In this document: positions 55,167-64,000 of the stretch, piece after piece | Layout: each line of letters begins with the position of its first letter | Numbering within the stretch: position 1 is the stretch's first letter | NCBI GenBank assembly: GCA_026315105.1 | Contig: CM048751.1 | Span: forward strand, 339,806,649 to 339,870,648 | Origin: Locusta migratoria | Taxonomy: Eukaryota > Arthropoda > Insecta > Orthoptera > Acrididae | Length of the DNA: 64,000 nt | Direction: 5' to 3' | Notes under the pieces: generated by a model | Database searches by the model: none | What the model was told of the DNA's origin: nothing | The model's input: the letters and a program-made list of their open reading frames with translations, nothing else | Program-made: the position numbers and the translations under genes

Positions 55167-56147
55167 ATGGCTAGGAACTGTGACTGCTGCGAACGGATGG
55201 AGGCAGAGTTGGTGACTCTTCGCTCGCAGCTTCAGGCGGCGTTGGCTTCGCTGGCAACGCTTGAGACTGCGGTGGGTGGGCGCCGCTGTTGTGGGCCGCT
55301 CGCGGTGGTGCAGCAGACTCCCTGTGCGTCTGTTGTGCCCTCCGATCGGTCTGCGGCTGTGACCAGCCCGCTCACTGCCCGCGAGGAGGTAGCCCCCCAA
55401 TCCGTGGTGGACTGGGAGGTCTCCTCAGCGCGTGTCAGGCGGCGTAAGACTTCCCGAGGGACCGAAGTGGAGGCCTCCCCGGTTAGTCTTGCTAACAGAT
55501 TCGAGGCGCTGCCTGTGGTAGGGGATGTTCCTGATGCGGATGGTGTCGCTTGTCCTGTACTCGCCCCTCTGCCTTCAAGATCCGGGCACTCACAGAGGGT
55601 GGGTTTGTTGGTAGTTGGGAGCTCCAACGTTAGGCGGGTAATGGAGCCCCTTAGGAAAATGGCTACTAGGGAGGGGAAGAATTCCAATGTGCACTCCGTG
55701 TGCATAACAGGGAGAGTCATTCCGGATGTGGAACGGCTCCTTCCGGATGCCATGAAGAGCACAGGGTGCAGCCAGCTGCAGGTGGTGGCTCATGTCAGGA
55801 CCAATGATGTGTGTCGCTTTGGATCGGAAGAGATTCTCTCTGGTTTTGAGCGGCTATCAGAAGTGGTTAAGACTGCCAGTCTTGCTTGCAAGATGAAAGC
55901 GGAGCTCACCATCTGCAGCATTGTCGACAGGACTGACTGCGGACCTTTGGTTCAGAGCCGAGTGAATAGTCTGAATCAGAGGCTCAGTCGGTTCTGCGAC
56001 CGTGTGGGCTGCAGATTCCTCGACTTGCGCCAAAGGGTGGTGGGTTTTCGGGTTCCGCTAAATAGGTCAGGAGTCCACTATACTCAGGAAGCGGCTACAC
56101 GGGTAGCGGGGGCTGTGTGGCGTGGACTGGGCGGTTTTTTAGGTTAG
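55167..56147 (+). CDS. CR1 ORF1: coiled coil plus SGNH-esterase-like domain
   Basis: The first in-frame ATG after the 5' UTR is at 55167 (MARNCDC); the 326-codon frame ends TAG at 56145-56147 without a break. Residues about 8-40 form a short coiled coil (ERMEAELVTLRSQLQAALAS). A Pro/Ser-rich linker follows. From about residue 147 the sequence matches the esterase domain found in CR1 ORF1 proteins: VVGSSNVRR near 149-157 (block I, normally GDSxxR), HVRTND at 209-214 (block III, normally HVGTND), and SGVHYT with His near 304 (block V). Block III Gly is changed to Arg and block I Asp to Ser, so activity is doubtful. ORF2 overlaps the end in another frame. Confidence 0.85.
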   Translation: MARNCDCCERMEAELVTLRSQLQAALASLATLETAVGGRRCCGPLAVVQQTPCASVVPSDRSAAVTSPLTAREEVAPQSVVDWEVSSARVRRRKTSRGTEVEASPVSLANRFEALPVVGDVPDADGVACPVLAPLPSRSGHSQRVGLLVVGSSNVRRVMEPLRKMATREGKNSNVHSVCITGRVIPDVERLLPDAMKSTGCSQLQVVAHVRTNDVCRFGSEEILSGFERLSEVVKTASLACKMKAELTICSIVDRTDCGPLVQSRVNSLNQRLSRFCDRVGCRFLDLRQRVVGFRVPLNRSGVHYTQEAATRVAGAVWRGLGGFLG

Positions 56148-58956
56148 ATGGCCTCGGGAATACACAAAATGGGTTTCAGTCTCAAAGGGGGCAGGTCAGA
56201 GATGGGAAGAAAGCAGACCTAAAAACCATTGGTGTAACAGTTGTAAATTGTCGTAGCTGTGTTGGGAAAATTCCAGAGCTCCAAGCGCTGATAGAAAGTA
56301 CTGAGGCACAAATCATTATAGGTTCTGAAAGCTGGCTGACGCCTGAGATAAATTCGGCCGAAATTTTTTCAAAGGGCCAAATGGTCTTCAGAAAGGATAC
56401 AATAAATAAAACAGGGGGTGGCGTGTTTATTGCTGTTACAAACGGTTTATCCTGCAGCGAAATTGAGGCAGATACTTCCTGTGAATTGGTCTGGGTAGAG
56501 GTTATACCTGACCATCGAAATGAATTAATAATTGGATCTTTTTATCGGCCCCCTGACTCAGACGATGCGGTTGCAGAAATGTTCAAAGAAAGCTTGAATC
56601 ATATTTCAAATAGGTATCCGAAGCATACTGTTATAATCGGTGGCGACTTTAATTTACCCTCGATAAGTTGGCATAATTACGTATTCAAAACCGGGGGCAA
56701 ATATAAAACATCGTCCGAACTAGTTCTGAATGCTTTTTCTGAAAACTACTTCGAACAGTTAGTTCATGAACCCACTAGAATAGTACGTGGTTGCGAAAAT
56801 ACTCTTGATCTCCTAGCAACAAATAATCCCGAGATAGTAAATAGCATCAAAACAGATACAGGGATTAGCGAACATCGCGTTGTAGTAGCGAGACTGAATA
56901 TCGAAATTCCCAAATGCACCAAAAATAAACGAAAAATATATCTATTCAATAAAGCAGATAAAAATTCGCTTCACGCTTTCCTGAGTGATAGTCTCCAGTC
57001 CTTCAAAACTAAAAATGCGAGTGTAGATCAGTTGTGGCTTACTTTCAAAGACATAATATCAGTAGCAATCGAGAGATTTATACCAAATAAATTAATAAAA
57101 GAGGGGGCTGACCCCCCGTGGTTCACAAAACAGGTCAGATCACTGTTTCAGAAACAAAGAAAAACGCATGCAAAATTTAAAAAGACACAGAATCCGCAAG
57201 ACTGGCAATCTTTTTACTGAAACTCGCAACCTAGCGCGGACTTCAATGCGAGAATCTTATAGTTGTTTCCACAACGAAATCCTGTCTCGTAATCTTGCAG
57301 AAAATCCAAAGAAATTCTGGTCATGTGTGAAGTACACTAGCGGCAAAACACAAACAATACTTTCGCTACGCGATAGCAATGGTAATACTACCGACGACAG
57401 TACTGCTAAGGCAGAATTACTAAACACAGCTTTCCGAAATTCTTTCACCAAAGAAGACGAAGTGAACACTCCAGTATTCAATCCAAGAACAGCTGCCAGC
57501 ATGCGAAACTTAGAAGTAGATGTTCCTGGAGTAGTAAAACAACTTAAGTCACTAAACAAAAATAAATCTTCCGGGCCAGATTGTATGCCAACTAGATTCC
57601 TCTCAGAGTATGCTGATGCAATAGCTCCGCACTTAGCTATAATTTACAACCGATCACTCAGCGAAAGATCCGTACCCAAAGACTGGAAAGTTGCCCAAGT
57701 TACTCCAATATTCAAGAAAGGCAATAGGAGTGATCCCCAAAATTACAGGCCTATCTCATTGACGTCGATTTGCAGTAGGATTTTGGAACATATACTTTGT
57801 TCGAATATTATGTACTACCTCGAAGAGAACGACCTATTAACCAATAGTCAGCACGGATTCAGAAAGTATCGCTCTTGCGAAACACAGCTTGCCCTTTATT
57901 CACATGAAGTGTTAAGTGCCATCGACAAGGGATCTCAAATCGATTCCATATTTCTGGATTTCCGGAAGGCTTTTGATACTGTACCCCACAAGCGGCTTCT
58001 AATGAAATTGCGTGCTTATGGAATATCTCCCCAATTGTGCGATTGGATTCACGATTTCCTATCAGAAAGGACACAGTTCGTTGTAATTGACGGTAAGTCA
58101 TCGAGTAAAACAGAAGTGATATCTGGCGTTCCACAGGGAAGCGTTATAGGTCCCCTACTCTTCCTCGTGTTTATAAACGATTTAGGAGATAATCTGAATA
58201 GCTCCCTTAGACTGTTCGCGGATGATGCTGTCGTTTATCGGTTAGTGAAGTCAACAGAGGATCAAAAGCAACTGCAAAGCGATTTAGACAAAATTTCTAC
58301 TTGGTTCGAAAATTGGCAATTGACACTAAATAAAGAAAAGTGTGAAGTAATACACATGACCACTAAAAGAAATCCGCTGAACTTCAATTACGCGATAAAT
58401 CAGTCAAAACTTAAGGTCGTAAATTCTACCAAATACCTAGGAGTTATAATTACGAACAACTTTGACTGGAGAGAACACATATAAAATATTGTGGGGAAGG
58501 CGAACCAAAGGTTACGTTTCATCGGCAGAACGCTTCGAAGATGCACCAGCTCCACCAAAGACTGCCTACATCACACTTCTTCGTCCTCTCCTGGAGTATG
58601 GTTGCCCATTGTGGGACCTTCACCAGGTGGGACTGACGGAAGACATTGAGAAGGTTCAGAGAAGGGCAGCTCGTTTTGTTTTATCACGTTACGGGGGGGA
58701 AAGCGTCACGGAAATGTTGCACGAATTGGGGTGGAAATCATTAAAAGAAAGACGTTATTCATTGCGGCGTGATCTGTTTGCGAAGTTTCAATCACAGACA
58801 TTTAGTTCTGAATGTGAAAATATTTTGCTAGCACCCATCTACTTAGGAAGACATGGCCATCCCAATAAAATAAGAGAAATCAGATCGAAAACGGAACGGT
58901 TTAGGTGTTCTTTCTTCCCGCGCGCTATTAGAGAATGGAACGGTAGAGAAAAGTAA
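56117..58956 (+). pseudogene. CR1 ORF2: endonuclease and reverse transcriptase
   Basis: Three frames together make one protein. Frame 1 (56117-57220) is an APE-type endonuclease: GSESWLTPEI (catalytic Glu), GSFYRPPDSDD, IGGDFNLPSISW (Asp and Asn) and SEHRVVVARL (SDH box as SEH). A shift near 57200 leads to RT (to 58484): SSGPDCMPTRFL, PIFKKGNRSDPQNYRPISL, IFLDFRKAFDTVPHKRLL (motif A), ISGVPQGSVIGPLLFLVFIN (B) and LRLFADDAVVY (C), all intact. A second shift near 58470 gives the C-terminus with VQRRAARFVLSRYGGES and CSFFPRAIREWN. There is no in-frame ATG near the start. ORF2 overlaps ORF1 by about 30 bases, so reinitiation or frameshifting is plausible. Confidence 0.9.
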
Positions 58957-59026
58957 TGAAAGTGGATAATTAACCCTCTGCCAGGCACTTAAATGTGATT
59001 TGCAGAGTATCTATGTAGATGTAGAT

Positions 59027-59060
59027 ATATATTTGCCTCACTGCCTTGCGTGGAGGAGAG
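59027..59060 (+). repeat. Gypsy D-family LTR, right piece
   Basis: About 30 bases (TTTGCCTCACTGCCTTGCGTGG) continue the LTR after the CR1 insertion. Similarity to the 26577 LTR fades beyond this point. Confidence 0.7.
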
Positions 59061-59555
59061 TTTTTCTTTCATTTGCTGAAAGTTTTACATTTCTAATTTG
59101 GTTCCTTGCCTTTCTGTGACTGGTTAAGTTGCAACAGGAATTTACGGACACACTGTGGTAGCCGTCGGGAACGTTACTGGTAAGTTCATACATCTGTAGT
59201 GCACCTCCGAACCCAGCACTAAAGTTTCCAGCCACCACAATACTCTACACTAGGCCAGATACTTAGCGCTGATGTGCAGGAAGTGGATTCGAGTCTAGAT
59301 GTGGGGACACTCTTTGAACTGTGGGGAGGACCACTTAATGGTTCCCACCCCTCTAGAGACAATTACTCCCGAGTGCAATCAGACATTATCTAGTACCCAT
59401 TCTAGAACCATCAAAACGGTTAGCATCTAATTAAAATTTGTAATGAAAAATAATTTTCTTCGTAAACTAACAATTGGAAGTCAATGAGAACAGGAACAAC
59501 TCATCGAGAAAACAATCGCTGATCCGCAATCAGCGACGTAAAACACACTTCACAT
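59061..59555. other. Unannotated DNA
   Basis: Probably decayed LTR flank or older repeats; no gene recognised. Confidence 0.3.
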
Positions 59556-59559
59556 TGGT

Positions 59560-59700
59560 TCAATTTTAAATTTTCGGCCACAGCCTTCAGCGGGGAGAGA
59601 GAGAGAACACAGCAATCATACAGTCACTCAGGCACAACAACAGCACACATATCACCGCCATTTTTGCTCACTGTGGCCCAACTGGCCTGTATAGATTCAC
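59560..59700 (-). repeat. Half-element carrying a family 1-like hairpin motif
   Basis: On the minus strand CTGAAGGCTGTGGCCGAAAA (59573-59592) resembles the family 1 core but lacks the GAA spacer. It is embedded in sequence with CAGTCACTCAGGCAC-type repeats similar to the left arm of family 1. Borders unknown. Confidence 0.4.
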
Positions 59701-59787
59701 CCATCCCATTATCGAATCCCACAGACACATAATATATTACTAGACTGGCAATATTGTCTACATTATCATTGATGTCACTGAAGGCTC

Positions 59788-59987
59788 AAAAATGTTCAAA
59801 TGTTTGTATAGCTTATGGGACTTAATTACGGGGTCATCAGTCCCTAAACTTACAAACTACTTATGAACTAGCTAATCCTAAGGACGACACAAATATCCAT
59901 GCCGGAGGGGGGGTTCGAACCCCCGACCGTAGTGGCCGTGCAGACCGTGACTGGAGCGCCTCAGTCCCCTCGGCCACCGCGGCCGGC
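59788..59987 (-). repeat. tRNA-derived SINE (full insertion)
   Basis: GCCGGCCGCGGTGGCCGAGG head, B-box GGTTCGAACCC (about 59911-59921) and a tail ending in ACATTTTT. Perfect 12-base repeats CACTGAAGGCTC lie at 59776-59787 and 59988-59999. Confidence 0.92.
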
Positions 59988-60149
59988 CACTGAAGGCTCG
60001 CCGCCATATTTCTATCCTATAAACGTCTGAGCAGTCGGGTGTATAATTACAGGAAACAGTCGTAAAAATACAGATGTACTGACGTAACTACGCTGTTTTT
60101 ACAGTTTTGACAATTCGTGAGTTGTTTATGCCTGTAATTTTTTAAACTA

Positions 60150-60485
60150 GAGTGAGCTTTAACACATGCAGTAATGAGTGACATTGAATTGATGTTTTTA
60201 TTAATCTGTTCCCAATTTCATTCAATTCCGACTTCTCTTTCCGTAATATGGTCGTTATGAAAGTGCTATTAGTCGTGGGTAACACGTGTCTTTATTATTT
60301 GTTTATTTTTTTAGTGTTCTTACAAAATCTTCAGTCTACTTTGACACATACAGTAATGAGTCGCATTAATTTGTTGTTTTTATACTAATCTGTTACCAGT
60401 TTCGATCAACTTCGGCTTTTCTTTCAATAGCATATCCGTTATAAATGTGCTATTTGTCGTGCATAACACGTTCTTTATTCTTCTG
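60150..60485 (+). repeat. Diverged tandem duplication (unit about 182 bp)
   Basis: ACACATGCAGTAATGAGT (60161) recurs as ACACATACAGTAATGAGT (60343), followed in both by a matching order of words (ATTAATCTGTTCCC or ACTAATCTGTTACC; GTGCTATTAGTCGTG or GTGCTATTTGTCGTG; AACACG). The offset is 182 bases. Two old tandem units of unknown function. Confidence 0.75.
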
Positions 60486-61880
60486 AGTACTTTTCCGATA
60501 ACTGGAGTCTGATTAATTTATGTAATATGTTCATCTTATAACTCGATTATACGTAAAATGTAAGTGTTACATTCAACTACTGCAGATGTATTAGCTCAAA
60601 TGCAAAGCATGTTTAACCAACTAGCAAGGCTTACAACGTCATTTCGTGTCAGAGAGAGTAATATATGTTGTTTCCGAATTCACGCTGATCTATGACCAGC
60701 GGGAAGAAGGTAAATTATTTGCATTATTTACGCTAGAATGAATGCCAGTACAAATATTTCTTTGATTTATTTTACAATTATTGGTTCTGTTGTACAACCT
60801 AATAACTAGTGGCGTATATTGTGGGCTATCAAAGCTATCACCAGAAATTAAGAACCAATATTAACATAAATGGCAACAGGAGCCGGTTTATGTCACGAAG
60901 AATTAGCGCGTGATGTGGAATATGTCTGGTTCGCTTCATTCCAACAGCGGGAGAACAGAGCTTCGGACGCTCACTGCCGCAGCCTTCGGTATGGTGAAGG
61001 GCAGGGAGGGGTAAGGACTGGGGTGTGGTATTGCGGCCAAGGCTTCGGAAACGCTCGTCGCAACTGTTCTCCAATGTTAAAGATTGCAGAAAGAGAGTAG
61101 ATATCATTTCCTGGTACTATGAGGCCCACTGAAATGCTGAGGAAGCTCGTCACAGGTATGCTACAATTTCATTTTTGCCGATTACAACGCCATTTATCGT
61201 GAAACGAAAAAAAAGTTTCATACGAAAGTTACATATGTTTTCACGAAGAATCCAAATCTTCAATAAAAAAGTAGGCATTCCTATAATTGATTTCAAAGTT
61301 ACCTCTCACCACCCGTCACGGGTTTCGATAGGGTGTGTGGGTGGGGGCAAATGTAGTGTCATTGAATGCCCCCCTCAACGCTTTAAAATTTGACGGTGAC
61401 CGTTTCTTCGTTTACTGCTAATTTCTTGAGATATTTGGCACGGTCACTATCAACATCTCGGAAACAGCGCAATATATCGATTATTTTTCTTAGGATTTCT
61501 TTCTATGTACAAACTTAGAAAGTGAGATAGCAATGATAGTCCAAATTACAAACCCAACATACGCTACTGCTAATAACACTCCTAATGTTGTCGCCGGGTA
61601 GTTTCTATTACTATGCTATGATTATACTTTCCGCATATCGTCTTAAAATCTTAATATCGTAGATACACTCCTCAAAACAGTTATGGGATTAGGTGAGATT
61701 ATCATACACGGATATTAAACGATAGCAGCACACTGATAGATAACTTTTTTATATATAGACAGCGATAAATTCAAAAACATAAACGGTTATCCTATTGAGA
61801 ATGGGCATTCTGATCATGATGCACAACTAGTTACAGTACATGACGTATCCCCATACAGCAAGTGAAAACAGACATCCACA
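60486..61880. other. Unannotated DNA
   Basis: There is no recognised gene or RNA. A GC-richer patch at 60870-61080 has open frames on both strands without motifs. A GTGTGTGGGTGGGGG patch at 61336 is low-complexity. Confidence 0.3.
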
Positions 61881-62340
61881 TTTGTTGTTGTTGTCTAAAG
61901 TCCGCATACTGGTTGGATGCAGCTCTCCACGCCACCCTATCCTGTGCAAGCTTCTTCATCTGACAATAAGAGCGACAACCTACATCCTTTTCTATTTGCT
62001 TACTGAAATCGTCCCTCGGTCTCCCTCTAAGATTCCCCCCCCCCCCCACACACACTTCCTTCTAATGGTAAGATGACGATTCCTTGATGTCTTAGAATAT
62101 GTCCCACCATCCTATCCTTTTCTCCACAATTCTGTTGAGTACCACCTCATTAGTTATGTGATATACTCGTCTATCTTCCTCCATCGTCTGAAGCACCACA
62201 TTTCAAACGCTTCTATCATATTTTTGTCTGAACTCCTTATCGTCCACGTTTCACTTCCATAAAATGCTACACTTCAGATAAATGCTTCCAGAAAGTACTC
62301 CTTAACACTTAAATTAATACTGAATGTCAAAAAATTAAGA
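61881..62340 (-). pseudogene. RTE-like LINE 3' end, decayed
   Basis: The minus strand shows NLRGRPRDDFSKQIEKDVGC and MKKLAQDRVAWRAASNQYAD, then a TTGTTGTTG-type 3' end at about 61881. It is the same C-terminal block as at 21826, with a C/G homopolymer (about 62036-62047) and shifts in the upstream part. Confidence 0.82.
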
Positions 62341-62479
62341 ATATAATAAATTAACTCAAAAGTATGTAATTAATGGCATTTCCAGCAGACTATTAAAAGC
62401 TTGTTCCCAATAGATAAGTGGAATTCACAGCCACATATGTAATAGCTCTCTGTAGCAAGGTATTTTTCCCAATAGACTA

Positions 62480-63600
62480 AAATATGTCATTATTAAACCA
62501 TTGCATACAAAAAGGAGATGTGTGCGATGCCCATAACCACCGCCCAATCTCACTTCTGACAGCTTTATCAAAAGTACTTGAGAAAGTAATGTATTTAAGA
62601 CTAAGTTTCTATATCTGTAAAAAATAAGGAACTAACAAAATGTCAGGTTGGTTTCAAGCAAGACTATTCAACAGACAATGCAATATATGCTTTCACTGAT
62701 CAAATATTAAATCTTTTGAATAACTGAACATCACCATTTTGGATTTTTTTTGGATATCTCAAATGCTTTTGATTGTATAAATCATGTAATTCTATTGGAT
62801 AAGCTTAAGCATGGTGGTATTAGTGTTGTAGTGCACAAATGGTTTAATTCATACTTAACTGGAAGATTACAGAAAGTTGAAGTAAGTGGTTGAAGTAAAC
62901 TGCAAAAATCAGCTTAGAAGCTATCAAAATGCGGTCCCACAGGGTTCAATTTTGGGTGCTTTGCTGTTCTTAATATATTTTAGCGATTTTCCATACTATA
63001 TTTACGATGATGCAGGCTAGTTCTTTTTGCAGATGATACAAATATAGTATTCACTCCCAACAAACAAGAGTTAACTGATGCCTTTCAGGAAATTATTAAA
63101 TGGACTCTTGTTAAATTTTGAAGAAATAGAAAACATATAGTTCCGTACGGTAAATGTCATGACACAGTAAATAAATATAGTCTGTGAAGAGAAGTGTGTA
63201 ATTAAGGTAGAATATTCAAAGGTTTTAGGTGGGTGTATTGATAAAAAATGGAATTGGAAGCAACATATTGACTATCTACTGAAACGTTTGAGTTCAACAA
63301 CTAATGGTATTTGGGGTATTGCAAATTTTGGCGAAAAACATCTTAGTAAATTAGCTTACTATACCTATTTTCATTCATTGCTTTCATATGGGATCATATT
63401 TGGGGTAATTCATCATGGCGCAAAAAACTAATCATTATACGAAAGCGTGTAGCCCTAATTAGAATAATTTCTGGAGCCCATCGAAGGTCATCTTGCAGAC
63501 ACTTATTTCAGTATCTAGGGATCTTCACAATAGCTTTGTTATTAATAACCCAACCCAATTCAAAAGTAATAGCAGCGTACGTTGCTATAACAGTAGGAGA
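62480..63600 (+). pseudogene. CR1/Jockey-superfamily LINE, decayed RT
   Basis: Plus strand: FLDISNAFDCINHVILLDKL (motif A, about 62750), a GPTGFNFG-like region corresponding to GPQGSILG (B, about 62935), VLFADDTNIVF (C, about 63020), then KVLGGCIDKKWNWKQHIDYL and YYTYFHSLLSYGIIFG (63200-63410). This RT differs clearly from the CR1 at 54834 (SLLSYGIIFWG-type thumb), so it represents another LINE family. Many stops. Confidence 0.8.
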
Positions 63601-64000
63601 AAGGAATGTGTACACTATTAGGGGATAAATATAACATGGGCAGAGAAAGGGTGAATTATGCTGTCACAACAGTCGTTAGTCACTAACGAGATAACATAAA
63701 AAATTATAAAAAATAAAAAATAAAAAATTAATGTATGTCATATAATATTGTCGTTTACTAAACAGAACACCCCACGTCATTACGAAATCTCATATTCATG
63801 GCCTGAACTATTCTACTGTAATACATATGGTAACGTATTTTATTCAGATATTGGTTACAATTGTCATTTGAGTGTGATACTGTGCTGTCTCAACATGGCC
63901 CCATTGGCCTAGCTTAATAGTGAAAAAGTCGTTCTCGTTGCCGTCTAATATGGTGTGTGATCACCTCGGATAGCCAGTACAGTTGCATGCCTGTGTATCA
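63601..64000. other. Unannotated AT-rich end of window
   Basis: No supported feature. A short AAAATAAAAAATAAAAAATT run occurs near 63710-63730. Confidence 0.35.

Larger units (their letters stand above)
54834..59026 (+). mobile_element. CR1-type LINE, nearly full length
   Basis: About 4.2 kb containing a 5' UTR (54834-55166), ORF1, ORF2 and a 3' tail with TGCCAGGCACTTAAATGTGA ending in ATGTAGATGTAGAT. The inserted segment is exactly delimited by the split LTR, which is continuous across it (GTCGATGTT | ATATATTTGCC). No clear target duplication is visible. ORF1 is intact; ORF2 has two frameshifts. It is the reference copy for the fragments at 10173, 35377 and 39044. Confidence 0.92.

Noticed and set aside
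55232..55762. Minus-strand 176-codon frame opposite CR1 ORF1
   Set aside because: It is antisense to the intact ORF1, Ser/Thr/Ala-rich from GC-biased codons, and has no motif.

Overview
This window looks like intergenic or intronic DNA from a very large, repeat-rich arthropod genome. It is AT-rich, every recognisable coding stretch belongs to a transposable element, and stop codons and frameshifts are frequent. The mix of elements is what I would expect from an orthopteran such as a grasshopper or locust: CR1-type LINEs with a hexamer-like TGTAGA tail, an RTE-like LINE with a GTTGTTGTT tail, tRNA-derived SINEs, several Gypsy lineages, a Penelope-like element, hAT and Tc1/mariner relics. That placement is from memory and not from a search. 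I found no host protein gene, no genuine tRNA or rRNA gene and no CRISPR array.

Layout. 1-7 kb: LINE relics, two palindromic retroposons (4978-5346 and 5558-6172) and a complete hAT MITE (6418-6696). 7-20 kb: a decayed minus-strand Gypsy (called C) invaded by an internally deleted CR1 LINE, by a GC-rich 1.2 kb block with an unrecognised reading frame, and by a plus-strand Gypsy (A, 16076-20007, 5-bp target duplication CAAAT). 20-32 kb: a second plus-strand Gypsy (E) whose gag is split by a third Gypsy (D, 21508-27644, LTR about 1.07 kb). D itself carries an RTE-LINE tail and a second palindromic retroposon. 32-42 kb: SINEs, a tRNA-containing palindromic retroposon (34764-35172), a CR1 fragment, mariner and hAT pseudogenes. 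42.9-49.8 kb: one minus-strand L1/Tx1-like LINE carrying eight later insertions, including SINE-in-MITE-edge and LTR-in-SINE nesting. 50-64 kb: transposase and Penelope relics, a D-family LTR split by a nearly complete CR1 LINE (54834-59026) with esterase ORF1 and endonuclease/RT ORF2, then more SINE and LINE remnants.

The most unusual signal is a group of snap-back repeats. Four insertions from three unrelated sequence families consist of two long inverted arms plus a non-palindromic 3' tail, flanked by 14-16 bp target duplications (one with a single mismatch). Such duplications are typical of LINE-style retrotransposition, not of cut-and-paste foldback DNA elements. Several of these and related half-elements share a small motif in which a CTGAnGA-like box and a CGAAA-like box flank a short hairpin. 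The stems differ in sequence but still pair. The arrangement recalls the hammerhead ribozyme core. A GGTAAGT/GGTGAGT sequence lies about 90 bases downstream in three families. The second candidate is the orphan GC-rich reading frame at 12276-13132.
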